The position numbers and the translations under genes are program-made. 64,000 bases of DNA from Candidatus Aminicenantota bacterium (GTDB lineage: Bacteria; Acidobacteriota; Aminicenantia; Aminicenantales; Saccharicenantaceae), in assembly GCA_026393975.1 (NCBI GenBank), contig JAPKZD010000025.1, positions 1 through 64,000 of the forward strand, in the 5' to 3' direction. Below, piece by piece: positions 23,007-31,907 of the stretch. The notes under the pieces are model-generated. The model ran no database searches. It was not told the DNA's origin and was given only the letters and a program-made list of their open reading frames with translations. The stretch's first letter is position 1, and each line of letters begins with the position of its first letter.

Positions 23007-24764
23007 TCAGCCGCCTTTCTTGTAGAGCACCTTGCCGCCGATGATGGTGTAGAGGACCCCGGTTCCCGGGATGTTGTCCTCGGGACAGGTCAGGATGTCG
23101 CGGTCGAGGACGGTGATGTCGGCGAGCTTGCCCACGGTGAGAGAGCCCTTGATCCCCTCTTCGAAGCCGGCGAAGGCGCCGTTGATGGTGTAGGAGCGGA
23201 GGGCTTCCTCGCGGGTCATTCTCTGGTCGGGGAAGAACGTCGTCCCGTCCTTGAGCTTGCGGGTCACCGCGGCGCAGAAACAGGACATGGGGTCGATGGG
23301 CTCGACCGGGACGTCCGTCCCGTTGGGGATGACGGCTCCGGTGTCCATGAGCTTCCGCCAGACGTAGGCGCCTTCCCCGGCCCGCTTCTCGCCGAGCCGC
23401 TTGATAACCCAGGGCGCGTCGGAGGTGCAGTGGATGGCCTGCATGGCCGGGATGACGCCGAGCTTGCCGAAGCGCGGGATGTCGTCGAGGCTGAGATGCT
23501 GGGCGTGCTCGATCCGCCAGCGCAGGTCGGTTTTTTCCGGATGGGCCTTGAAGGCTGCCTCGTAGATGTCGAGCGTTTCGCGGTTCGCCCGGTCGCCGAT
23601 GGCGTGGGTCGCGAGCTGGAAGCCGTTGGCGATAGCGAAATTCGCCGTTTCCTTCATTTCCTCGATCGACTCCGTGTTGAGTCCGGTCGAGGTCGGGAGG
23701 TCGGCGTAGGGCTCGAGGAGCCAGGCGCCGTGAGCCCCGAGCGCGCCGTCGATGAGCCGCTTGATGGTCCGGACGGTCAGATGGTTGTCGACTGCCCCGA
23801 TCATCCGGTAGGAAGCGCCGCGCTCGGCCAGGGCCTTGTTGCCGGCGCCGAGCATGACGTAGAGACGGACGGGGAGGGCGTCCTCCTCGGCCATCTTCTT
23901 ATAGAGGTCGATCGTCGAGAAGGAGGCGCCGGCGTCGTGAAATGTCGTGACGCCGTGAATGAGGCACTCTCGAGAAGCGAGCTCGATTTCCTTGCGCTCG
24001 CGGGCCCGGGCTTCCTCGGAGGTGTCATGGCCGGCCTGGTAGCGGACGAGGCCCTGGGCCGTTTCGAGGAAAGCGCCGATGGCGTTCCCCGTGGCGTCGC
24101 GGATGATCTCGCCTCCGGCGGGATTGGTCGTCGTGCTCGTGATCTTGGAGAGCTCCATGGCCTTGGCGTTGACGAGCGACGAATGGCCGCTGGCGTGGGT
24201 CAGGAGGACCGGATTGTTCGGGGTCGCTTTACTGAGGGCGTCGTGGAAGGGCAGGCCGTCGACGTTGGGCTCGGGCACGCGGTCCCACTTGTCCTGGTGC
24301 CAGCCGCGGCCGAGGATCCACTCGCCGGGCTTAGCCGTGGCGGCGGCCTCGGCGACCAGGGCCACGATGTCGTCCCAGGAGCGGGCCTTGGTCAGGTCGA
24401 GGACCATCTTGGAAGAGCCGAGACCCGTGAAATGGCCGTGGCTCTCGATGAGGCCGGGGATGGCGAGCGCGCCGCCGAGGTCGATGATCTCGGTCCCATC
24501 GCCGACGTGGCGCTTGTAGTCCTTCGGCTCGGCGCCGAGGGCGGCGATGCGGCCGCCGCGGACCGCGATCCAGGAGGCCGCGGGGACGGCCGCGTCCACG
24601 GTCACGATCTTGCCGTTGATGAGGACGAGGTCGGCCGGCTTGGGCCTGGGGACGCAGGCGGACGCCGAGAACAGGGCCGCGGCCAGCCCGGCGATGAATA
24701 GAAACGCGGCGGCGGAAGCGACGGCCCGCAGCCCCGTCGATTTTGGGATTACTGATCCGGCCAT
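23007..24764 (-). CDS. YtcJ-like amidohydrolase (Amidohydro_3), exported or membrane-anchored
   Basis: 585 aa. Hydrophobic N-terminal segment (about 14-38) ends in FSASAC, so it may be a lipoprotein. The amidohydrolase barrel has ligand HxH in GLIESHGHFTGLG, then TTFHDAG, THAIGDRANRETLDIY, WRIEHAQHL and the Asp in NGTDVPVEPIDP, matching the YtcJ group. The outer beta sandwich is formed by the start (LVLINGKIVTVDA) and the C-terminus. AGGAGGAGG precedes the ATG. Substrate unknown, likely an amide or N-formyl compound. The promoter is at 24799..24827. Confidence 0.87.
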   Translation of the reverse strand: MAGSVIPKSTGLRAVASAAAFLFIAGLAAALFSASACVPRPKPADLVLINGKIVTVDAAVPAASWIAVRGGRIAALGAEPKDYKRHVGDGTEIIDLGGALAIPGLIESHGHFTGLGSSKMVLDLTKARSWDDIVALVAEAAATAKPGEWILGRGWHQDKWDRVPEPNVDGLPFHDALSKATPNNPVLLTHASGHSSLVNAKAMELSKITSTTTNPAGGEIIRDATGNAIGAFLETAQGLVRYQAGHDTSEEARARERKEIELASRECLIHGVTTFHDAGASFSTIDLYKKMAEEDALPVRLYVMLGAGNKALAERGASYRMIGAVDNHLTVRTIKRLIDGALGAHGAWLLEPYADLPTSTGLNTESIEEMKETANFAIANGFQLATHAIGDRANRETLDIYEAAFKAHPEKTDLRWRIEHAQHLSLDDIPRFGKLGVIPAMQAIHCTSDAPWVIKRLGEKRAGEGAYVWRKLMDTGAVIPNGTDVPVEPIDPMSCFCAAVTRKLKDGTTFFPDQRMTREEALRSYTINGAFAGFEEGIKGSLTVGKLADITVLDRDILTCPEDNIPGTGVLYTIIGGKVLYKKGG

Positions 24765-24798
24765 GAGTTAGCCTCCTCCTGAATCGGCATCAGGCCAA

Positions 24799-24827
24799 AA
24801 AATATACCGGCTGACCGCCCCTGTCAA
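24799..24827 (-). promoter_or_regulatory. Probable promoter of the amidohydrolase gene
   Basis: Minus strand TTGACA (plus 24822-24827) and TATTTT (plus 24799-24804) spaced 17 bp, 35 bp before the gene. Confidence 0.5.
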
Positions 24828-24875
24828 GAAAAAACGGGGTCGAGAATTTTCAGGCTCCGGCCGCTGTCGAATTGG

Positions 24876-24904
24876 TTGATTTTACGGTGTCCCCTGCATA
24901 AGAT
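24876..24904 (+). promoter_or_regulatory. Probable promoter of the APC permease, leaderless
   Basis: TTGATT (24876-24881), 17-bp spacer, TAAGAT (24899-24904), then exactly 6 nt to ATG 24911. No Shine-Dalgarno sequence fits in that space. Confidence 0.5.
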
Positions 24905-24910
24905 AGCCGC

Positions 24911-26320
24911 ATGTCCAGTTACGATAAAAATTTGACAGGCAAACCGGCCGCGGCGGCTGAAACCGCCTCCGTGCCCGGCCCTCAGCTCTCCCGGGTCCTC
25001 GGCAAGGGAAGCATCATTGGCATCGTCGTTGGCACGATGATCGGATCGGGCATTTTCATCGTGCCGGCCACCGTGGCCGCCGAGGTCAAGGCGCCGCTCA
25101 TCATGCTCGCCGTATGGATCGTGGGTGGCCTTTTGAGCGTTTTCGGTGCCCTCTCTCTGGCCGAGCTGGCCGCGGCCTATTCGGAGACCGGCGGCATCTA
25201 CGTTTACTTGCGGGAGGCGTACGGTCCGCTGGCCGGCTTCCTCTTTGGCTGGACGCTGTTCCTCGTCATCGATTCGGGGAGCATCGCGGCGCTGTCCGTG
25301 GCTTTCACCTCGAAATACCTGCCCCATTTTTTTTACGTGACGCCGGTCGTCCAGAAGGCGGTGGCCATCCTGTTCATCCTGTTCCTGATGGGGATTAACT
25401 ATCTCGGGGTCAAGCGTGGCGCTTTCTTCCAGAACCTGCTGACAACGCTAAAGTTCGCGGCGTTACTGGGCGTCAGCGTCGTCGTCTTCCTGTTCGCGCG
25501 CGGGGACTGGGCGAATTTCGTGACGCCTCCGGCTTCCGGCACGGGGGGAAACATCGTCGGGAAGTTCGGCCTGGCTTTGGTGGCCGCGCTCTGGGCCTAC
25601 AAGGGCTTCGAGTCGTGCACGTACAATTCAGGCGAGACCCGGAATCCTTCCCGGACCCTGCCCGTCGGCATCATCGCCGGATGCGGCCTGGTCACGCTCC
25701 TCTATCTGATGGCGAACGCCGCCTACCTGTACGCGGTGCCGGCGGGCGAGATGGCCAGGTCGAGCCGGATCGCGGCCGACGCGATGAACGTTGCGGTCGG
25801 GCCGCTCGGCGCGTCCATCGTTTCGTTCATCATCCTGTTCTCGATCATGGGCGCGGCCAACGGCCACATCCTGACCGGACCGCGGGTTTATTACGCGATG
25901 GCCAAGGACGGCCTTTTCTTCCGGAAGATGGCCTCCGTCCATCCGAAATACAAGACCCCGCACGTTTCCATCCTGGTCGTGGGGAGCTGGAGTATCCTCC
26001 TCAGCCTGAGCGGGACCTTCGAGCAGCTCCTTCGGTATGTCGTCTTCGGCCACTGGATCTTCATGGGGCTGGCTGTGTCCGCGGTCATCGTCATGCGCAA
26101 GAAGCGTCCCGGCCTGCCTCGTCCTTATAAAGCCCTGGGCTACCCGGTGACGCCGGGGCTCTTCGTCCTGGCGGCCCTTTTCGTTACGGTCAATGCCCTC
26201 ATCGGAACGTTCTGGAACTCATTCGCCGGGCTCGCCATCATCGCCCTGGGCATCCCCGCCTATCTCTACTGGAATAAAAAAAGGGGCGGCCGCCAAGCCG
26301 CCCCTGGTCCGTTGTCGTAA
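24911..26320 (+). CDS. APC-superfamily amino acid permease
   Basis: 469 aa with about 12 membrane helices. The first helix has IIGIVVGTMIGSGIFIVPAT, the Gly-rich substrate motif of APC/LAT carriers, and FIFLMGINYLGVKRGA-like sequence is followed by VAALWAYKGFESCTYNSGET in helix 6. It should import or exchange amino acids across the inner membrane. Its specificity is not clear. The start is apparently leaderless. The 3' end overlaps the reverse-strand terminator of the DUF4097 gene. Confidence 0.9.
   Translation: MSSYDKNLTGKPAAAAETASVPGPQLSRVLGKGSIIGIVVGTMIGSGIFIVPATVAAEVKAPLIMLAVWIVGGLLSVFGALSLAELAAAYSETGGIYVYLREAYGPLAGFLFGWTLFLVIDSGSIAALSVAFTSKYLPHFFYVTPVVQKAVAILFILFLMGINYLGVKRGAFFQNLLTTLKFAALLGVSVVVFLFARGDWANFVTPPASGTGGNIVGKFGLALVAALWAYKGFESCTYNSGETRNPSRTLPVGIIAGCGLVTLLYLMANAAYLYAVPAGEMARSSRIAADAMNVAVGPLGASIVSFIILFSIMGAANGHILTGPRVYYAMAKDGLFFRKMASVHPKYKTPHVSILVVGSWSILLSLSGTFEQLLRYVVFGHWIFMGLAVSAVIVMRKKRPGLPRPYKALGYPVTPGLFVLAALFVTVNALIGTFWNSFAGLAIIALGIPAYLYWNKKRGGRQAAPGPLS
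26274..26304 (-). terminator. Rho-independent terminator for the minus-strand sigma operon
   Basis: On the minus strand GGGGCGGC, a 6-nt loop and GCCGCCCC form an 8-bp GC stem followed by seven T. It lies within the last codons of the convergent APC permease, 25 bp after the DUF4097 stop codon. Confidence 0.75.
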
Positions 26321-26328
26321 AGCCGGGC

Positions 26329-27435
26329 CTACTTTTTCTTCCGGATGTAGATGTTGCCGCTGAAGGTGTTAAAGCCGATCTCCTGACCGCCGCCGTTGAC
26401 GATACCGTAGAGCGACTTGTCGAATGTGATGCGGAACTTGCCCTGCTCGGTCTTCTCTGCCGCTTCGGACTTGGCCGGCTGCCGGGTCATGTTGATGTCG
26501 AAATCGCTGTAGATCTCGCCCTGCTCGGACTTCATCTTGAGGTTGGCCTTGACGTCGGCCGGGAGCGTGACGTCGATGTCGCCGTTCATGGTGCTGAACG
26601 ACAGCGGCTTGTCGGCCGCGACCCGGGCCAGCACGACCTCGATGTCGCCGTTGACGGTGTGGACGAGCGTGTTCCCCGAAACGTTCTTTAGCGTCACCGG
26701 CCCGTTGATGTTGTTGATGTCGATCTCGCCGTTGACGCCCTCGACGATAACCGCCCCGTCCATGGTCGATCGGACCTCGAGCGAGGTCGAGCGAGGCACC
26801 TGGATGACGAGGTCCGTGGCTGCTTTCCACGACTCGGTGCTGACCTGGACGACGTTATTTTCCTCCTGGATCTCGAGCCCCGACGCGGACCCGGAGAGGA
26901 GCTTCATGCCGGCGATCCTCTTCTCCTTCGCTTCGCGCTGTGTCTTGTCGTCCTGGAAATATTCGTTGTACAGGTTGCGGGCCTTGTCGCCCGAGGTGAG
27001 TCTCTTGGCCAGGACTTCCTGCTCGGCCAGGCTCTGGGCGAGGGCCGCCTCGACCTGCCTTTGAACGCGCTCAGCCTCGACGCGTTGCCCGGCTTGGGCC
27101 GAGGGGGCTGGCATGGGTGCCGTGGCGGGCGCCGGCTGTCCCGGCTGTGCCGGAGGCGCGATGGCCGCATACGAACCGGTGGAATAGAGGCCGCCGTTGT
27201 TTGACAGCGCCTTTTCCCTGACCCGGGCCTCGACGATAACTTCCTTGCCCTCGTAGCCCTTGACCGTGATGCTGCCCCGGATGACCGAGACCTCGATCTT
27301 GGCCGGCTTGGCCGGGTTGCTGAGCGGAACGACGGCCCGTTCGGGCGGCTCTTCCTTGGCCTGGGCCAGGGCCCAGCCGCATGTCCCGGCGACGAGGACC
27401 GCCAGGATGACAATGTTCGCGATTCTTTTTCTCAT
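26329..27435 (-). CDS. Secreted DUF4097-domain (adhesin-like) protein
   Basis: 368 aa. Signal peptide (ILAVLVAGTCGWALAQA), then IEVSVIRGSITVKGYEGKEV at the start of a beta-helical DUF4097 domain. The middle has a Pro/Ala-rich and Gln-rich segment (about 85-175). Short beta repeats such as VEGVNGEIDINNINGPVTLK and VHTVNGDIEVVLARV make up the C-terminal half. It is third gene of a sigma/anti-sigma/DUF4097 unit, 18 bp after the anti-sigma gene, and would be its output or sensor. A second such unit is at 41223..43605. Confidence 0.78.
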   Translation of the reverse strand: MRKRIANIVILAVLVAGTCGWALAQAKEEPPERAVVPLSNPAKPAKIEVSVIRGSITVKGYEGKEVIVEARVREKALSNNGGLYSTGSYAAIAPPAQPGQPAPATAPMPAPSAQAGQRVEAERVQRQVEAALAQSLAEQEVLAKRLTSGDKARNLYNEYFQDDKTQREAKEKRIAGMKLLSGSASGLEIQEENNVVQVSTESWKAATDLVIQVPRSTSLEVRSTMDGAVIVEGVNGEIDINNINGPVTLKNVSGNTLVHTVNGDIEVVLARVAADKPLSFSTMNGDIDVTLPADVKANLKMKSEQGEIYSDFDINMTRQPAKSEAAEKTEQGKFRITFDKSLYGIVNGGGQEIGFNTFSGNIYIRKKK

Positions 27436-27453
27436 ATTCTCCTCCCTGATGAT

Positions 27454-28269
27454 TTAGACGATCTGTTTCAGGCCTTGTTCGGCCCGCTTTTTGACTTCCG
27501 GCGTGAGCTCGTTTTTCTCGATGAGAAGCTTGAGGGCCGCGACCGCCCGCGCTTCGCGGATCTCGACCAGGAAATCGATCAGGGCGACCTGGACGAGGGG
27601 ATAGTTCTGGATGGCGAGTGACCGGACAAGGCTTTCCCGGACGCCCGGCTTGTTCCGGAAAAGGTAGAGCGCGTCCACGGCCGCGAGCCGGACGTTGGGG
27701 TTGGGGTCGTTGTCGAGCGCGTCGGTTAGCGCGGCCAGCGTCGTGTCGTTCGGATTTTCGACGGCGGCGCTGAAACCGATGCCCTGGATCCGCTCCGTGG
27801 CGGAGGATTTGCCCAGCAGCGAGAGGGCGACCTGCTGGCGCATGTCCTGGACCTCGCGCGACAGCGTGGTGAGGCGTTCGCCTCCCGCGCGGCCACTGTT
27901 CAAAAGCCAGCCGGCGCCGAGGCCGACGAAAAGGAGGAAGGCCGAGAACGAGGCGGCGAAGGCGGGCCGCCGGAACGTGAACCACTCCCTCCAGCCGGCC
28001 AGGAGCCCCGTCGCCCGGGCCGTCTTCCCCTTGGCCTCGAGCCCGTCTTTGTACTCCTCGAGCATGGCGTAAAAGCGGTGCCGGAGGCCGCCGCCCGGCT
28101 GTTCCTCGGGCAGGACGCCGAGCTTGGCCCAAACGACGGTCAGGTTCTCGAGGTCTTCGCGGCACGCCGCGCACGAGAGGATGTGTTCCCGGACTTCGTC
28201 GCGGCTTCCCTCGTCGAGGTCTTCCGTCAGGTAGTCGGCGAACTTTTCCTGTGTTTTTTCGCAGTTCAT
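27454..28269 (-). CDS. Anti-sigma factor with zf-HC2 domain and extracytoplasmic HEAT repeats
   Basis: 271 aa from ATG 28269, which overlaps the sigma gene's stop (ATGA); the longer track ORF is not real. The zinc-binding domain shows EHILSCAACREDLEN with an upstream His (DEVREH). A membrane helix at about 112-133 (FSAFLLFVGLGAGWLL) separates it from a periplasmic part. That part holds a helix and about three HEAT-like repeats from residue 175 (NPNVRLAAVDALYLF, YPLVQVALIDFLVEI). HEAT repeats on an anti-sigma factor suggest it senses a protein ligand outside the membrane. Confidence 0.83.
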   Translation of the reverse strand: MNCEKTQEKFADYLTEDLDEGSRDEVREHILSCAACREDLENLTVVWAKLGVLPEEQPGGGLRHRFYAMLEEYKDGLEAKGKTARATGLLAGWREWFTFRRPAFAASFSAFLLFVGLGAGWLLNSGRAGGERLTTLSREVQDMRQQVALSLLGKSSATERIQGIGFSAAVENPNDTTLAALTDALDNDPNPNVRLAAVDALYLFRNKPGVRESLVRSLAIQNYPLVQVALIDFLVEIREARAVAALKLLIEKNELTPEVKKRAEQGLKQIV

Positions 28270-28859
28270 GACACGTTCCCTTTCTGGAGGTCCAGGTAGA
28301 TACGGCTGAGGTCCTTGAGGGCCCGGTGGACCTGGGCTTTGACCGTGCCCACCTGGCATCCCAGGAGCTCGGCGATCTCCCGGAGCTTAAGGTTCTGGAA
28401 GCGGAAGAGGACGAGGAGCTCCCGTTTCTGGACGGGCAGACGGTCGAGGGCGCGGCGGACGAGCTCGGCTTCCCGTTCGACCTCATAGGCCGCCTCGGGC
28501 AGGGACTCGCGGCTGGGCGTTTCGACGTACTGCCCGTCGAGGGGGAGCGTGCTCTTCCGCTTCCTCAAGTAGTCGACATGGGCGTTGCGGGCGATCTGGA
28601 AAAGCCAGACATTGAACCGGCTGTCGCCCATGTAGCCGGCCCGGTATTTCAGAACGCGCATGAAGACCTCCTGGACGAGGTCCTCGCTCGCGGCCCTGTT
28701 TCCCGTCAGGCGGAGGAAGAAGTTGTAAAGCATCGTCTGGTATCTTTCGAAGAGGACGGCCAGCTTCTCGACCCGGCCGTCCCTGACGTCTTCCATCAGC
28801 TCGTTATCCGTCGGTGACATGCGTCCGATCTTCTCTCGCTCAGGATTATCGGCGTTCAT
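28266..28859 (-). CDS. ECF sigma factor
   Basis: About 197 aa. Region 2 reads LAVLFERYQTMLYNFFLRLT, then DLVQEVFMRVLKYRAGYMGD and FNVWLFQIARNAHVDYLRKR. Region 4 reads LPVQKRELLVLFRFQNLKLR, then EIAELLGCQVGTVKAQVHRA. Length and layout are those of RpoE-like factors. Start may be 28859 or ATG 28820; the second has GAGAAG upstream. Its stop overlaps the start of the anti-sigma gene, which should hold it inactive. Likely target: its own operon. Confidence 0.92.
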   Translation of the reverse strand: MNADNPEREKIGRMSPTDNELMEDVRDGRVEKLAVLFERYQTMLYNFFLRLTGNRAASEDLVQEVFMRVLKYRAGYMGDSRFNVWLFQIARNAHVDYLRKRKSTLPLDGQYVETPSRESLPEAAYEVEREAELVRRALDRLPVQKRELLVLFRFQNLKLREIAELLGCQVGTVKAQVHRALKDLSRIYLDLQKGNVS

Positions 28860-28897
28860 GGATATTTACCGTCGCTCGGGAAAAAGGTTACACCGGT

Positions 28898-28927
28898 TTG
28901 ACTTGGCAGGGAAGGGGGTGCTATAAA
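28898..28927 (+). promoter_or_regulatory. Probable purM promoter
   Basis: TTGACT (28898-28903), 18-bp spacer, TATAAA (28922-28927), 28 bp upstream of the start codon. Confidence 0.5.
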
Positions 28928-28955
28928 ATGGACGAATTTTCCCAGGAGAGCGCTC

Positions 28956-29957
28956 ATGGCCCGAGTGACCTACAAGAAAGCGGGGGTCGACATCGACGCG
29001 GCGGACCGCTTCATCCGGCTGATCAAGCCCCTTGTCCGGAAGACCGGCCGGCCGGAGGTCCTCGGGGGGATCGGCGGCTTCAGCGGGCTCTTCAAACCCC
29101 GCCTGGCCGGGATGAAAAGGCCCGTCCTCGTCTCCTCGACGGACGGCGTCGGCACGAAACTCCTCATCGCCGCCATGGTAGGCAAATATGACACGGTGGG
29201 CGTCGACCTCGTGGCCATGTCCGTCGACGATGTGGTCGTTCTCGGCGCCGAGCCGCTCTTCTTCCTCGATTACATCGCTGTCGGCAAGGTCGTGCCCCGT
29301 ATGCTCGTCGACATCGTCCGGGGTGTCGCCCGAGGCTGCCGCGAGGCCCGCTGCGCTCTCGTCGGCGGCGAGACGGCCGAGCTCCCCGGCCTTTACGGTC
29401 CCGGGAAATGGGATCTGGCCGGCTTCTGCGTCGGCCTCGTCGACGAGTCGAAGATCATCGATGGTCGCGCCTGCCGGGCCGGCGACGCCGTCATCGGGCT
29501 GGCCTCGAGCGGCCTCCACAGCAACGGCTATTCCCTGGCCCGCAAGGTTTTTTCGGAAAAGGAGATCAAGGCGGGTCTCTGGCGGGAGCTCCTGCGGCCG
29601 ACGAGGATCTACTGCACGGCCATCCTCGAGGTCCTCGAGAAGGTCCGGATCAAGTCCATGGCCCATATCACCGGGGGCGGCTTCTACGACAACATCCCCC
29701 GGGTCATCCCCGAGGGCTACGGCGTCCGGGTCGAAAAGGGATCCTGGCCTATCCCGCCCATCTTCCGCAAGATCCAGCGGGCCGGGAACGTCGGCGAGCG
29801 GGAGATGTTCCGGACCCTGAACATGGGCGTCGGCATGGCCCTGGCCGTTGCGGCCCGGGACGCCGACCGGGCGGTCGCCCTTTTCGCCGAACGGGGCCAA
29901 AAAGCCTGGATCATCGGCGAAATCGTCCGCGGCAAGCGCGAAGTCGTCCTCCTCTGA
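28956..29957 (+). CDS. purM: Phosphoribosylformylglycinamidine cyclo-ligase (AIR synthetase)
   Basis: 333 aa. VTYKKAGVDIDAADRFIRLI at the start, then VSSTDGVGTKLLIA (nucleotide and metal site), MSVDDVVVLGAEPLFFLDYI, CALVGGETAELPG, and ITGGGFYDNIPRVIPEG in the second half, all typical of PurM. It closes the imidazole ring to give AIR in purine synthesis, using ATP, in the cytoplasm. CAGGAG precedes the ATG. No other pur gene is next to it, so it is a lone purine gene here. Confidence 0.97.
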   Translation: MARVTYKKAGVDIDAADRFIRLIKPLVRKTGRPEVLGGIGGFSGLFKPRLAGMKRPVLVSSTDGVGTKLLIAAMVGKYDTVGVDLVAMSVDDVVVLGAEPLFFLDYIAVGKVVPRMLVDIVRGVARGCREARCALVGGETAELPGLYGPGKWDLAGFCVGLVDESKIIDGRACRAGDAVIGLASSGLHSNGYSLARKVFSEKEIKAGLWRELLRPTRIYCTAILEVLEKVRIKSMAHITGGGFYDNIPRVIPEGYGVRVEKGSWPIPPIFRKIQRAGNVGEREMFRTLNMGVGMALAVAARDADRAVALFAERGQKAWIIGEIVRGKREVVLL

Positions 29958-30113
29958 AGGACCCCGCCGGAGGAGTCCGCCCTGCCCCGGGATGTGACAA
30001 AGACTGACATCATCGGACATCCGGCCAAACTCTATTGACTTTGATAATAGCTGGGTTATTTTACAATGTAGGGAACATCAAGGTGTGGCCAAGGATGCCA
30101 TCAAGGTGAGTAA

Positions 30114-30230
30114 ATGAGCCAAAGGGGGGCTTTTACGTTTTGGGGGCTGGGCGCTCTTCTCTTGGGGGCCCTGATTTTCGGCCTGTCCAAGCTCTCCGAC
30201 CGGCACAAGGGCCCTTCTCTCCTGCGCTAG
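30114..30230 (+). CDS. 38-residue single-helix membrane peptide
   Basis: Too short for the ORF track. ATG at 30114 after AAGGTGAGTAA; it encodes a short N-terminus, one hydrophobic helix (FWGLGALLLGALIFGLSKL) and a basic tail (DRHKGPSLLR). Promoter-like TTGACT and TACAAT lie upstream, though 20 bp apart. The clear ribosome site and typical small-membrane-protein shape support it, but no family is recognised. Confidence 0.5.
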   Translation: MSQRGAFTFWGLGALLLGALIFGLSKLSDRHKGPSLLR

Positions 30231-30248
30231 TTCACGCCTTTCCCGCCC

Positions 30249-31907
30249 TTATTCTCCCGTTCCATCCCCCAATTCAGGTTCGAGGAGCGCCCCGGACCGG
30301 GGGGCCACGGAAATCCCCCCGATGACGGCTTCCCTGTCGGATAGATTGACTCCGAGGCGTGCGTCACCCGATAGACCGCCCCGGGAGTGAATGATATAAG
30401 CGTCCTCCCCGAGTAGCCCTGAAACCCGGCTCCTGCCGCCCCGGAGGGCGAGGGCGCGCAGAAAAAGGTTTTTCTCCTCGGGGCCGAGAAGCGAGAGCTT
30501 GTCGCTCGCGATGACCATGTTGTCGAGCGCCCCGGCTGCGAGGGCGTAGAGCTCCCGCTCGTTCCGGGTGAGCTCGGTTTCCCGGCCGCGAAGGAGCAGG
30601 CAGTCCGGGTCGTTGAGCCAGAAAGTCCGGTGCATGAACTGGCGGAGCAGGGCGTTCTTGAGGGCGAAGTAGGCGTTCGGGCCCTGGAAGCCGGAGGGCT
30701 TGGTTTTCCAGTAGGGGGCGGTGTCCTCGCCGACGCGCATGCCGTCCACGAGCCCGGCCGAGGGCAGAAGGGGCGCGCCGCAGGCGAGGACGAAATCCCT
30801 TCCCGCCGCCCTGCGGACGACGCCCAGGCCCTCCCTGTAGGCCTGGATGGGTGTGACGCGCTTTCGTCTCGTCCCGGGCATGGCCGCGGCGAAGAGAAAG
30901 TCGATCTTGAGGTATGAGAACCCGGCTTTTCTTAGGCCCGTGACCATCTCGTGAAGCCAGGTCTTCGCTTCCGGATGGGTCGTGTCGAGGGCGTAGATCG
31001 GTTTCCCCCAGCCCCGGTAGCAGAGCTTGGGCCGGCCGTCCTCCTGGACCATCCAGTCCGGGTGGCTGGCGAACAATTCGGAAGTCGCGGCCGCGCTGAA
31101 CGGCGCCGTCCAGATCCCGGCTTTGAATTTCTTCCGGGCGATGGCCCGGGCCAGGCCGGGGAGGTCCGGATAGCCCGGCTTGGGCGACATCCAGTCGCCG
31201 ATGTCGGTTTCGTAGCCGTCGTCGACCTGGAAAACGTCGAACGGGAAGGACTTCCGGTCGCGGGCCGCGATGTCGAGGTTCTCGAGGACGTCGTCCCAAA
31301 CGAGCTTCCCGAAATAGTGATACCAGCTGCACCAGCCGACGGGGTTCCAGGCATTGATGCGGACGCGATTGGCCCGCTTGACGAGCGCGCCGTAGACGTC
31401 GAGGAGCCTTTCGGCCCGGCCGCCCGAAAGGACGGCCAGGGGCTCGAGCGCGACCGGTGCGTCGAATTCGGCGTCGAAATAATCGACCCGGCCGACGAGG
31501 TCCCCGCCCTCGACGGTGAAGAATGGGTGGCCGATGCGGGAGGTCAGGAACCCGGCGACCGTGCCCTCCCAGGCGGTGAAATAGTCGCTCACCGGGCCGC
31601 GCAGAAGGAGGCCCGGCAGCGGCGAGAAAAGATACGGACTGTAATCACGGACGATGGTCTCGAGCTCGGGGAACCTGGTCGAAGGGGTGACGCGCTCCAT
31701 CGGGCCCCAGGACTGCCAGTTGTTGAGGAGGAATGCCGGCGGGGCGGGCGCCCGGAAGATTTCCAGGCGTCCGGGGCGGCCAGAAACCGTACCCTTGAGG
31801 ATGTATCCGTGCGCCGCTCTCTCGACGTCGGCCTCGATCCGCGCTTTCTCCAGCCGTCGGACCAGTCGTCCGGCGCGGACGGGTTTTCCGAGAAGTTGCG
31901 CTGTCAA
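30249..31907 (-). CDS. GH36-type alpha-galactosidase (melibiase family)
   Basis: 552 aa, no signal peptide. The beta-sandwich start (to about 180) includes LEIFRAPAPPAFLLNNWQSW. The barrel includes NAWNPVGWCSWYHYFGKL, FPFDVFQVDDGYETDIGDWM, and FSYLKIDFLFAAAMPG, whose Asp is likely the nucleophile; GMRVGEDTAPYWK likely holds the acid/base. It should release galactose (or a related sugar) from alpha-linked oligosaccharides in the cytoplasm. It overlaps the small membrane protein gene upstream by 4 nt (ATGA). Confidence 0.88.
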   Translation of the reverse strand: MTAQLLGKPVRAGRLVRRLEKARIEADVERAAHGYILKGTVSGRPGRLEIFRAPAPPAFLLNNWQSWGPMERVTPSTRFPELETIVRDYSPYLFSPLPGLLLRGPVSDYFTAWEGTVAGFLTSRIGHPFFTVEGGDLVGRVDYFDAEFDAPVALEPLAVLSGGRAERLLDVYGALVKRANRVRINAWNPVGWCSWYHYFGKLVWDDVLENLDIAARDRKSFPFDVFQVDDGYETDIGDWMSPKPGYPDLPGLARAIARKKFKAGIWTAPFSAAATSELFASHPDWMVQEDGRPKLCYRGWGKPIYALDTTHPEAKTWLHEMVTGLRKAGFSYLKIDFLFAAAMPGTRRKRVTPIQAYREGLGVVRRAAGRDFVLACGAPLLPSAGLVDGMRVGEDTAPYWKTKPSGFQGPNAYFALKNALLRQFMHRTFWLNDPDCLLLRGRETELTRNERELYALAAGALDNMVIASDKLSLLGPEEKNLFLRALALRGGRSRVSGLLGEDAYIIHSRGGLSGDARLGVNLSDREAVIGGISVAPRSGALLEPELGDGTGE

